Virus record (IMG/VR): IMGVR_UViG_3300003543_000044
Location: 1 to 30,889 of that record
Length of the DNA stretch: 30,889 bases
Strand: one strand, 5' to 3'
Origin: a virus
This document shows, piece by piece, positions 7,707-13,475 of this stretch. A program made the position numbers and the translations under genes. The notes beneath the pieces were generated by a model. It was given only the letters and a program-made list of their open reading frames with translations. It made no database searches and was not told where the DNA came from. The first letter of the stretch is position 1. Every line of letters starts with the position of its first letter.

Positions 7707-8529
7707 CTTTCCCTTCCTTCTCTTCGCTGAATAGCATGATGAATTTAGTTAATAGCTCACGACTGCTGGCACTAATTCTCCCTCCTGTCCCTTCTCTCCT
7801 AGCCATATTAAATGGAGGGGTGTCATCTTCGTATATTATTTTAGCCATCCGTAGTTGATCTTCTCGGTCAATGCTCACACCTCTACTATTAATACTCGCA
7901 TTGGATGTAAACTCCTCATAACTATATCCGTATTCATCTTTAGCATTAGTCCCTGTTCTAATGTAGTCACTAAACTTCATCAGGAATAAAGATAAATCAC
8001 TTAAAGCTATTGCATCGTATAGTCCATTAGAATAATGCCCGTCACAATGACCAACAGCGAAGTGTGCCCCACCATTGCTACCGGAATGAGGAATCACCCT
8101 CCCATCAATAGCAAAGGAAGAGTATAATAAGTTATACACCCTCAGCCCACTTATTTTATTTACATTAACACAAAAATACACAGGGGGTTGATAGTAGTCA
8201 TCGTAATAATCACCATCTCCATCGAATGCCTGTGCCTCGCATTCATCGTGTCGAAAATAGATGTACATGCTATCATCTGTTTCTTCATGCAAAACATAAG
8301 ACACCATCCCCATCCTGTCAGGAAAAGACACTGTTATTGGGGGTGGAGGGGTGTCCCCTCTTCGCAATGTTTCTTTGTAGTCTTTTAGCTCTGCTTCTAA
8401 TTCCAACTTCCCGTGTGTTACTAACGTAGTTAGGGTGCTGGGTTGTAGTGTGTAAGAATTAGACATCCTTTCTCGTAATTGCCTAAGGGATGGCAGTATT
8501 GGTATATAACTCACAGAGTGATTAGTCAT
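7699..8529 (-). CDS. candidate E2-like protein of the ubiquitin-like cassette
   Basis: Provisional call. The 276-residue protein lies between JAB and E1 genes, the place of protein B (E2-like, Prok-E2_D type) in PRTRC cassettes. The core resembles that family: a strand PPVYFCVNVN (about 115-124), LYSSFAIDGRVIPHSG (about 135-150), then HFAVGHCDGHY with Cys162, and a C-terminal helix SDLSLFLMKFSDY. Cys162 after the DGRV strand is the best active-site candidate; Cys97 and Cys120 are alternatives. The N-terminus has a Pro-rich PPPPI stretch and the middle an Asp/Tyr-rich patch (YYDDYY). ATG overlap with the preceding stop and GAGGACTACCA upstream support the start. It could also be an unrelated scaffold. 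Confidence 0.55.
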   Translation of the reverse strand: MTNHSVSYIPILPSLRQLRERMSNSYTLQPSTLTTLVTHGKLELEAELKDYKETLRRGDTPPPPITVSFPDRMGMVSYVLHEETDDSMYIYFRHDECEAQAFDGDGDYYDDYYQPPVYFCVNVNKISGLRVYNLLYSSFAIDGRVIPHSGSNGGAHFAVGHCDGHYSNGLYDAIALSDLSLFLMKFSDYIRTGTNAKDEYGYSYEEFTSNASINSRGVSIDREDQLRMAKIIYEDDTPPFNMARREGTGGRISASSRELLTKFIMLFSEEKEGKDD

Positions 8530-8707
8530 TGGTAGTCCTCATAAACACTGGTGTTATAGGAGTAGAGGTTGATCTCTTTGCTGCGATGTGGTCGGTTATA
8601 GGTGAAGCCCATTTTCCACTATATACAAAAGCCAACCCACTGCCGTAATCTTCAATAAACTCACAGCATATTTCCTCTGCTAAATCAACTAGTTGCGGTG
8701 TCATCAT
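8522..8707 (-). CDS. hypothetical 61-aa protein inside the ubiquitin-like cassette
   Basis: Not recognised. GGAGG (8718-8714) followed by four ATG codons in a row fixes the start near 8707 or 8704; a longer reading frame back to 8797 is just the shadow of the upstream gene. The protein begins MMTPQLVDLAEEICCEF, has a Cys-Cys pair, and continues with a short Gly/Tyr segment and a Ser/Thr-rich tail. The start overlaps the poly-Asp end of the upstream gene, and the stop overlaps the start of the E2-like gene by eight bases, so all three are probably co-translated. It may be a partner or substrate of the cassette. Confidence 0.6.
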   Translation of the reverse strand: MMTPQLVDLAEEICCEFIEDYGSGLAFVYSGKWASPITDHIAAKRSTSTPITPVFMRTTND

Positions 8708-9254
8708 CATCATCCTCCTTTTTATCATCATCGCTTGCTTCCGCAATGGAGGCATCATACTCCTCCTTAGTTGTGATGTTTGTCTCCACGTCATCAAAGA
8801 TGATGTCAGAAACAGCGATCACACTATTAATTAAATCAGTGCGGATGTTAATCAGCCCTACTATAGATGGATTATCTTCCATTAACATAGTAGTCATAGA
8901 TATGTAGTGTCTAGCCACAGCAGGGTCTGCCTCTATCTGCTTACGTATTGCATCGAAATCTATATTAGCCGTCCCAGAACTATCCCCAACACCCACTTCC
9001 CAATTAGAAGTATCTACGTTTATTGTGATACTAAGATGAGAGTTAGTTCTTTGCAAAGCTCCCATTACCCCACTATGCCATAAAGGGTGCTCCTCCTCTA
9101 ATTCTTCAACTATAGCTAAAGCTAATAGCATGTTTACATTATGATCCATAGATATAGCAGGGATGATGTTCTCATACCCTCTATCCCCTAGCAATGATTG
9201 CCATTTATCTACAATCCCCTGCATATCTTCTATGTATTCTTTTATAATATTCAT
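8685..9254 (-). CDS. hypothetical acidic protein inside the ubiquitin-like cassette, 189 aa
   Basis: Not recognised. The ATG overlaps the stop of the JAB gene as ATGA. The N-terminal half is helical (IKEYIEDMQGIVDKW; LLALAIVEELEEE), followed by a likely strand region (SHLSITINVDTSNWEV), another helical region, and a disordered tail of Lys, Glu and a run of Asp (about residues 172-189). There is no membrane segment or catalytic motif. Its position between protease and E2-like genes, where PRTRC cassettes have other partners, suggests a dedicated adaptor or target, but no sequence motif shows it. Confidence 0.7.
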   Translation of the reverse strand: MNIIKEYIEDMQGIVDKWQSLLGDRGYENIIPAISMDHNVNMLLALAIVEELEEEHPLWHSGVMGALQRTNSHLSITINVDTSNWEVGVGDSSGTANIDFDAIRKQIEADPAVARHYISMTTMLMEDNPSIVGLINIRTDLINSVIAVSDIIFDDVETNITTKEEYDASIAEASDDDKKEDDDDDTATS

Positions 9255-10081
9255 ACAATTCTCCCCATTGCTGTTACTGTTTCTAAAGATGTGCCGTCAT
9301 TAAACGCATCCCATTGATCTTCATCCCAAGCATCTCTGCTGTACACAGGGTCTAAATCCCAAGGGGTTAGTACGTCATCCACTTGTGATGTCATTGGCAC
9401 AGCCGATGTTTGGTTTGTGCATTTATTACCTTTCCATTTCTGTAGGGATGACAGTGGAGGAGGGGCACGTCTAACTCTAGCTAGTTGCATATCCAAATCC
9501 TCAATATCTTCTTCCGTAAGTACCCCTTCCACTTCAACGGGGCAATCTGCATAATATCTTCCATTCTCCCAATCCCACACAGAAGCAAATACATCGCCAT
9601 CTTTATTGTGCACTGTCTGCACATTCCATTTGACGTTCAATTCACCATCGGAATTTCTTACAGGATTTCCATCAGCATCGAAGTCCTGAAGCCGTAGCAT
9701 TTCTTGCTCATCTGTAGGAGAGGAATATACATTCATATCCACATGGCTATGACCCAACCCTGCATCCACAACGCCGGGATATAATTCCTTTCGTTGCAAT
9801 AACTCTAGCGTAGCCACTGCTCTTTCTTCCATAGTGTGTGTCCACGTAGCTGGTTCACCCACCTGAGGCATAGCCCTAGCATCAACAACACGATAGAGGA
9901 AGTCGTGTACTTTTTCCACAACTTCAATCCACCCCACTTCGTTTGGGGAATTAAAAACTAAATGCCCAACTTTTTCCCACGCACGGCGAGTGTAGTTAAT
10001 AGTTGGTTTGTCTGCATTAAATAAATAATTAGTGCGTGTTGCACTCTTTTTCTTATCACTCTTTTTACTTTTATTGCTCAT
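9251..10081 (-). CDS. JAB/JAMM-family metalloprotease (deubiquitinase-like)
   Basis: Predicted zinc isopeptidase or processing protease for the cassette's ubiquitin-like protein. The JAMM signature is complete: Glu48 in SPNEVGWIEVV, then HSHVDMNVYSSPTDE with His111, His113, Ser121 and Asp124, an exact HxH-x7-S-x2-D. The domain covers about residues 30-150; a Lys/Ser-rich N-terminus precedes it and about 120 residues follow, including VFASVWDWENGRYY, possibly a second module. The start at 10081 follows GAGGTTAAAGGTA; longer readings to 10135 lack a better site. In PRTRC and Bil-type systems the JAB protein trims the Ubl tail and removes conjugates; the terminal Ala after GGG here could be its substrate. 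Confidence 0.9.
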   Translation of the reverse strand: MSNKSKKSDKKKSATRTNYLFNADKPTINYTRRAWEKVGHLVFNSPNEVGWIEVVEKVHDFLYRVVDARAMPQVGEPATWTHTMEERAVATLELLQRKELYPGVVDAGLGHSHVDMNVYSSPTDEQEMLRLQDFDADGNPVRNSDGELNVKWNVQTVHNKDGDVFASVWDWENGRYYADCPVEVEGVLTEEDIEDLDMQLARVRRAPPPLSSLQKWKGNKCTNQTSAVPMTSQVDDVLTPWDLDPVYSRDAWDEDQWDAFNDGTSLETVTAMGRIV

Positions 10082-10160
10082 TACCTTTAACCTCACAGAA
10101 TAAAATAAAGGCATTAACATGGCTTCTACGTCCATTTAGTTAATGCTTTAGCGCACCTCT

Positions 10161-10388
10161 CTACGCACCACCGCCCGGCTTTGTCACTGTGACAATATCA
10201 CCAGCGTTAATAGCATCTCCCAGCATCATGGCTACGCCATTTGCGTTCACAGGAGTGTCTTCCGAAATACCCTTCTCACGAAGAATATCACCGACAGTAG
10301 GGTAGGTGGTTACATCAGGTGTCTCAACACCAGCGCCTTGAATTGACAGAGTGAATGCACCGTTACCAGTAATTACAGTTTGTGACAT
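10161..10388 (-). CDS. ubiquitin-like beta-grasp modifier (ThiS/MoaD type) ending in GGGA
   Basis: Small protein predicted to be conjugated to targets or used as a sulfur-carrier-like modifier. It is 75 residues with the beta-grasp order: strands at AFTLSIQGAG and VTTYP, the helix TVGDILREKG (31-40), NANGVAMML, then AGDIVTVTKPGGGA. The DGD-type turn plus hydrophobic strand before the Gly tail is typical of ThiS/MoaD and bacterial Ubl proteins. Gly72-74 followed by Ala75 implies one-residue processing to expose Gly. The start at 10388 has GAGGATAATAAT upstream, the common ribosome-site form in this phage; a longer reading to 10430 does not. It is the first gene of the cassette and has an unusual structured leader. 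Confidence 0.88.
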   Translation of the reverse strand: MSQTVITGNGAFTLSIQGAGVETPDVTTYPTVGDILREKGISEDTPVNANGVAMMLGDAINAGDIVTVTKPGGGA

Positions 10389-10409
10389 ATTATTATCCTC
10401 TAGGAAATA

Positions 10410-10461
10410 GGGGTGTCCCCCGTTGGGCACTAAGAAACAAAGAGCTTGCCCAACACTCTTT
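10410..10461 (-). promoter_or_regulatory. structured leader before the ubiquitin-like gene
   Basis: Three inverted repeats lie between the stop of the Trp-rich gene and the Ubl start: GTTGGGCA/TGCCCAAC (10422-10429 with 10447-10454), AAAGAG/CTCTTT (10439-10444 with 10456-10461), and GGGG/CCCC (10410-10413 with 10417-10420). The first two interleave and cannot form together because the connecting loop is one base, so they are alternative folds. There is no U-tract, so a simple terminator is unlikely. Confidence 0.45.
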
Positions 10462-10473
10462 GCATTTATTAAA

Positions 10474-10749
10474 CTAATTAAGCCTTAATCTCAACTTATT
10501 GTATAAACCATGCCACTTATCATCAAGTGTACTCCAATATTCAACTCCTTCCTTTGTTCCACCCCAACTAAATCCTTCTTGTAAAAACGTATATTTATCT
10601 AAAGTAAACTCGCCTGTCATATCTCGCATAATACAATAAATAGGGTAGGCACAATATTCTTGGTATGATTCTAATGCTTCGTTTTTTGTTAAGAACTCAA
10701 TAAAAACATACAAAATAATTACATTCTTATCTGCTTGCGACAATTCCAT
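10474..10749 (-). CDS. small Trp-rich protein, paralogue C
   Basis: Function unknown, 91 residues, third member of the family at 4128-4439 and 6007-6312. It has YVFIEFLTKNEALESY near the N-terminus, EGFSWGGTKEGVEYW in the middle and STLDDKW near the end. The ATG at 10749 follows AGGAGGAGGGGAGTG and overlaps the end of the Cys-rich gene. It directly precedes the ubiquitin-like cassette. Confidence 0.75.
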   Translation of the reverse strand: MELSQADKNVIILYVFIEFLTKNEALESYQEYCAYPIYCIMRDMTGEFTLDKYTFLQEGFSWGGTKEGVEYWSTLDDKWHGLYNKLRLRLN

Positions 10750-10933
10750 CACTCCCCTCCTCCTTTATGTATTTAGTGTAGCAATCTGGGGGAGAAACAA
10801 ACAGCATGATTGGAGGATTATCCATCCATTCACAAGCCGCTGTGTGCACATCTTTTGTGTATGCTCTGTGACAATTATCCCAATCAGAACAATCACTTGC
10901 ATCACAAAACGTCATATCTCTAAAGCATAACAT
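10727..10933 (-). CDS. Cys-rich small protein, possible zinc binder, 68 aa
   Basis: Function unknown. Five Cys residues fall in the first 34 positions (CFRDMTFCDASDCSDWDNC, then ACEW) and one more in SPPDCYTKY, a pattern consistent with a small metal-binding fold seen in many phage early proteins of unknown role. The ATG overlaps the upstream stop as TAATG and the 3' end overlaps the Trp-rich gene, so it is part of one coupled transcript. Confidence 0.75.
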   Translation of the reverse strand: MLCFRDMTFCDASDCSDWDNCHRAYTKDVHTAACEWMDNPPIMLFVSPPDCYTKYIKEEGSDGIVASR

Positions 10934-11163
10934 TATTTCACCTCCGTAACGTATGGTTTTATATTTCCGTCTGAGTCGAACTTCCCACTAAATCTTAAAT
11001 ATTGATAACGTCCGATAACGCGCAGCATTAGTTGATACATATCTTCCATACACTCACCTCTGCGTACTATTTCAGCCTCAGCGGCTTTGAGTTTAATGTA
11101 TGTTTCTTTTCGCTCTCTCCTAGAGCGACCAAGCATTTCTTTAGTAGATTCAAATTCGATCAT
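10933..11163 (-). CDS. hypothetical basic helical protein, 76 aa
   Basis: Not recognised. The N-terminal half is highly charged and helical (RSRRERKETYIKLKAAEAEI), probably a short coiled coil, followed by a less charged segment RVIGRYQYLRFSGKF. The start follows GAGGTGACGG. The stop shares one base with the next ATG (TAATG). Its small size and basic character suggest an early phage accessory protein binding nucleic acid or a host protein, which is speculation. Confidence 0.65.
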   Translation of the reverse strand: MIEFESTKEMLGRSRRERKETYIKLKAAEAEIVRRGECMEDMYQLMLRVIGRYQYLRFSGKFDSDGNIKPYVTEVK

Positions 11164-11181
11164 TCCGTCACCTCTGACTTG

Positions 11182-11502
11182 TTACTCATCGTTATTCTCT
11201 GCCACGAAATACCCAACAGCTTCGTCGTCATATTCAAAATCAATATCAACTTCCTCGCGGCAATATATCGCTATTGCTTTGCGAAGCGTTTGCAGCCTAG
11301 CGGTTGTCTCGTTTAGTTCTGCGCCGCATTGATGAATCTGCTTTAGTTGCATTTCAATCTTGGCATGTAATCCATTTATGCTTGTATCGACATCGTTAGC
11401 GATATACACAGAAACAAGCTTGCTCGGGTGAGACGCAAATTGTTCAGCTAATTTGGGAGACATTATGCTTACTGTCTTGTACTGCTTTAGTTTTTCACTC
11501 AT
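11182..11502 (-). CDS. hypothetical protein with central coiled coil, 106 aa
   Basis: Not recognised. Residues about 40-80 form a likely coiled coil (AKIEMQLKQIHQCGAELNET), followed by an acidic segment (EEVDIDFEYDDEA) and an acidic C-terminus. The ATG overlaps the stop of the upstream gene (ATGA). No membrane segment or enzyme motif is visible. Confidence 0.65.
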   Translation of the reverse strand: MSEKLKQYKTVSIMSPKLAEQFASHPSKLVSVYIANDVDTSINGLHAKIEMQLKQIHQCGAELNETTARLQTLRKAIAIYCREEVDIDFEYDDEAVGYFVAENNDE

Positions 11503-11684
11503 GTCGCTACCTGTTTGTCGCTGCCTGTTTGTTGCTCCACAATGTTGTAGTCAAAAACAAGCCAGTTCCATGTAGGAGATGAAACAATTGTTCCTAATCC
11601 CCCTACACTAATTTGTGTGGATTTAATCTTAAACCCATCTTCATGCGCCTGCATCACTTCAATCATTTCTTTAGTTGTTTTCAT
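11499..11684 (-). CDS. hypothetical protein, 61 aa
   Basis: Not recognised. The start at 11684 (MKTTKEMIEVMQAHEDG) is chosen for GAGGATAATT just upstream; an in-frame start four codons earlier has no site. An N-terminal helix is followed by likely strands ending in WNWLVFDYNIV. It is the first gene downstream of the tRNA cluster and is coupled to the following gene by ATGA. Confidence 0.6.
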   Translation of the reverse strand: MKTTKEMIEVMQAHEDGFKIKSTQISVGGLGTIVSSPTWNWLVFDYNIVEQQTGSDKQVAT

Positions 11685-11702
11685 AATTATCCTCATTAAA
11701 AA

Positions 11703-11779
11703 TGGTACGCCATGTAGGACTTGAGCCTACAACCAACAGATTAGAAATCTGCTACTCTATCCAGTTGAGCTAATGGCGT
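11703..11779 (-). tRNA. tRNA-Arg (anticodon TCT)
   Basis: On the minus strand a full cloverleaf is visible: acceptor ACGCCAT paired with ATGGCGT, D stem GCTC/GAGT, anticodon stem GCAGA/TCTGT with loop TTTCTAA, T stem GTAGG/CCTAC, discriminator A and an encoded CCA. Anticodon TCT reads AGA and AGG, codons this phage uses often. Confidence 0.93.
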
Positions 11780-11793
11780 GTATTTATCTAAAT

Positions 11794-11857
11794 TGGCGGG
11801 AAACGTGGTATCGAACCACCTTTGGTTTCAGCCAAAGCATTCCAATTGATAACCCAA
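11794..11857 (-). tRNA. tRNA-like element, probably degenerate; isotype unclear
   Basis: Between two good tRNAs lies a T-arm-like GGTGG-TTCGATA-CCACG, a strong CTTTGG/CCAAAG hairpin where the anticodon arm should be, and an encoded CCA end. The acceptor 5' side does not pair well with the 3' side and the anticodon loop has six or eight rather than seven bases. The D arm is short. It may be a decaying tRNA-Phe or tRNA-Gln type gene. Confidence 0.4.
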
Positions 11858-11861
11858 AAAA

Positions 11862-11938
11862 TGGTAGGGGAAGTGGGACTCGAACCCACGACCAAGGCTT
11901 TATAAGCGCCGCACTCTAACCAACTGAGTTATTCCCCT
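11862..11938 (-). tRNA. tRNA-Ile (anticodon TAT), slightly irregular
   Basis: Acceptor AGGGGAA/TTCCCCT, D stem ACTC/GAGT, T stem GTGGG/CCCAC with loop TTCGAGT, discriminator A and encoded CCA are all clear. The anticodon arm CGGCG-CTTATAA-AGCCT has only its three middle pairs intact, which makes the TAT assignment (reads AUA) probable rather than certain. Confidence 0.78.
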
Positions 11939-11941
11939 ATA

Positions 11942-12124
11942 TTAAATATCCCACTCTGCTAACGCTTGAGTGGCACTATTGTACGCATTCAATCCACCTG
12001 ATTGATTATTACCAAATACCCAAACAACTTCGACTAATAATCCCATTGAATCGGCAATAACAATCATATCTGCAACTACATCAATCGGGTGTATATACTC
12101 ATCTTCTTTTTTTAATTGTTTCAT
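11942..12124 (-). CDS. hypothetical protein between tRNA genes, 60 aa
   Basis: Not recognised. It begins MKQLKKEDEYIHPIDVV and is mostly hydrophobic and soluble-looking, with a helix-strand pattern (VADMIVIADSMGLLVEVVWVF) and a C-terminal helix. AAGGATAATC before the ATG is the usual ribosome site of this phage. It is embedded in the tRNA cluster and on the same strand. Confidence 0.6.
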   Translation of the reverse strand: MKQLKKEDEYIHPIDVVADMIVIADSMGLLVEVVWVFGNNQSGGLNAYNSATQALAEWDI

Positions 12125-12146
12125 GATTATCCTTATATTAAATTAG

Positions 12147-12216
12147 TGGAGTCTGGGGGAATCGAACCCCCATAACGCAACCGCCATTATAGCTGGTTAC
12201 GACACCTAGTCACTCC
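12147..12216 (-). tRNA. tRNA-like element, irregular
   Basis: A perfect T arm (GGGGG-TTCGATT-CCCCC) and a five-pair acceptor (GGAGT/ACTCC, two mismatches at its base) are present, with about 23 bases left for an anticodon arm. The best fold gives loop AATGGCG (anticodon TGG, Pro-like), but position 33 is A and the D loop lacks GG. No CCA is encoded. It may be degenerate or a tRNA mimic. Confidence 0.42.
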
Positions 12217-12224
12217 AATGATTG

Positions 12225-12302
12225 ACGCATGGCAGGGGAACGAACCCTAGCAGTTTTCATCGCAAACTTGTGTTACGCCTGCTCAGTCTTATTAACCATG
12301 CA
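12225..12302 (-). tRNA. tRNA-like element, irregular
   Basis: A seven-pair acceptor (TGCATGG/CCATGCG, one wobble) and a T arm (TAGGG-TTCGTTC-CCCTG) are present. An AGTTT/AAACT hairpin with loop GCGATGA could be the anticodon arm, but position 33 is C and the D region is too long. No CCA is encoded. Confidence 0.42.
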
Positions 12303-12654
12303 AATTATTTCAAAGTTTCTATTCGGTTTTTTGATAGCATTATCTCATTATAATAGGTAATGTGCTATTCACAAGTGGTAGATTGCTCTATTAAAGTAGT
12401 CTACTGGATAACCCAGACTTGCCTTATAGCTTTATGTAGGAGTTTGGAATTCCCACAACAGCCCCATTGCGGCTGTATTATATATTAAATTAGTGCTGGT
12501 TACTAGCATCCAGCGAATCTATTTCGTTGATCCAGATGGATATTCTACAACTCCAAATCCATGTAGAACATCTTTGCACGGAGGTTGTTGGCGCACAATT
12601 CTGTGTTCTGTAGACACACAAAATTATCCTTGCAAAACAAGGAGTTAAATTTAT
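12303..12654. other. non-coding stretch with several inverted repeats
   Basis: No convincing gene is seen. Small hairpins include ACAGCC/GGCTGT (about 12458-12476) and TGTGT/ACACA around 12602-12618. Two segments near 12438 and 12550 are partly complementary (GTAGGAGTTTGGA against CAACTCCAAATCC). The stretch may hold a structured RNA or more degenerate tRNA sequence, but no family is recognised. Confidence 0.35.
12347..12374 (-). promoter_or_regulatory. candidate sigma-70 promoter for the tRNA cluster
   Basis: On the minus strand TTGTGA (12374-12369) and a perfect TATAAT (12352-12347) are 16 bases apart and lie just upstream of the tRNA-like elements and tRNA genes. Not confirmed by any second copy. 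Confidence 0.4.
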
Positions 12655-12685
12655 TTGTCACCTATCTCAAAAAGTATGCTATAAT
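12655..12685 (+). promoter_or_regulatory. promoter-like motif upstream of the AT-rich block
   Basis: TTGTCA (12655-12660), a 19-base spacer ending in extended -10 TGC, and TATAAT (12680-12685), followed by TAATA. The core AAGTATGCTATAATTA is shared with the minus-strand motif at 2430-2460. It points rightward into an AT-rich non-coding block and not into any plus-strand gene. Confidence 0.5.
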
Positions 12686-12841
12686 TAATAATATAATATA
12701 TAATTATATTTACTATTATAATAATATATATAATAACATTATATTATATAAACTATTATATTATTATACTAATAATATTATATATATATTAATAACCTAT
12801 TATAAACTATGCATATTAATAATAACAATAAATATTATCAC
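12686..12841. other. extremely AT-rich block, candidate replication origin
   Basis: About 155 bases consist almost entirely of A and T, with repeated TATAATA/TATTATA units on both strands. It starts right after a promoter-like motif and ends at a strong hairpin. A promoter followed by an AT-rich unwinding tract is the layout of the T7 primary origin. The reading frame across it is low-complexity and not a gene. Confidence 0.4.
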
Positions 12842-12871
12842 ATAACGCACACTATCCGAAGTGTGCGTTAT
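12842..12871 (-). terminator. strong hairpin, probable terminator of the 187-aa gene
   Basis: A perfect 12-base inverted repeat (ATAACGCACACT, six-base loop, AGTGTGCGTTAT) lies just after the stop of the minus-strand gene at 12893. The downstream minus sequence is AT-rich but has no clean T run, so termination may be imperfect. It could also stop rightward transcripts from 12680. Confidence 0.55.
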
Positions 12872-12892
12872 AGGATAGAATTTATCCTGAGT

Positions 12893-13456
12893 TTAAGCGG
12901 CTTCTGCGAAGCTAAAATCTTTAGCCACTTCAACGCCCCATGATGCAAGGATTTTAAGGCGTGTCTTAGCATCCCATGAATCTGCAATCATTAATTCCAG
13001 ACCGGCATTTTCAGAGCACTTAACTCCCACTTGCTTTACATACTTAATGGGATCAAAATCAGCTTTAGGCTTTTTAGCGTGTACTTTTTCCACTTTCGCG
13101 TCCGCCCACTCTTTGAATTCAACGGCGATTTTCGGATCATATTTTACGACTTTGATCTGATTTTTCTTAACCGTCATTCCCTTTTTTGGGTTCTTAAAAC
13201 TAACACTATGTTTAGTTTTGTTTGACTTCCAAAGTTCCACGAGTTTTTCCGTGAAAGCATAGGGCATGAATTCAATTGCCTTTGCCGCATTTTTGATAAA
13301 ATCCATACTTGGATTGGTATCATATCGGCGCAGACATTCGTAGACATAATTAATCGAAAGCAGTTTTGCAGAATGAACCGGATTATTTCCCGAATCCAAA
13401 ACAGCGGTAACTGATTTAAAATCCTTATCACTAAGTAATTGTTTAATTTTGCTCAT
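12893..13456 (-). CDS. hypothetical early phage protein with a basic middle, 187 aa
   Basis: Not recognised. The N-terminal third is helical (MSKIKQLLSDKDFKSVTAVL), the middle is strongly basic (KNPKKGMTVKKNQIKVVKYD; KVEKVHAKKPK), and the C-terminus is helical, ending FSFAEAA. A nucleic-acid-binding role is possible from charge alone. GAGGATAATATT precedes the ATG, the gene has its own structured leader (13476-13555) and a hairpin terminator, so it looks like an independently regulated unit next to the AT-rich block. Confidence 0.7.
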   Translation of the reverse strand: MSKIKQLLSDKDFKSVTAVLDSGNNPVHSAKLLSINYVYECLRRYDTNPSMDFIKNAAKAIEFMPYAFTEKLVELWKSNKTKHSVSFKNPKKGMTVKKNQIKVVKYDPKIAVEFKEWADAKVEKVHAKKPKADFDPIKYVKQVGVKCSENAGLELMIADSWDAKTRLKILASWGVEVAKDFSFAEAA

Positions 13457-13475
13457 AATATTATCCTCATGTTTA

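Noticed and set aside
8708-8797. Longer start for the 61-aa cassette gene
   Set aside because: The extra part is a shadow of the acidic gene, rich in Met and Arg, while a perfect GGAGG marks the later ATG.
10410-10461. H-type pseudoknot in the leader
   Set aside because: The two interleaved stems leave a single-base loop to span eight pairs, which is sterically not possible; alternative hairpins are kept instead.
12686-12841. CRISPR array or tandem repeat
   Set aside because: AT-rich units are irregular with no constant repeat and spacer lengths.
12585-12845. Open reading frame across the AT-rich block
   Set aside because: The product is a low-complexity run of Tyr, Asn and Ile forced by composition, with no ribosome site.
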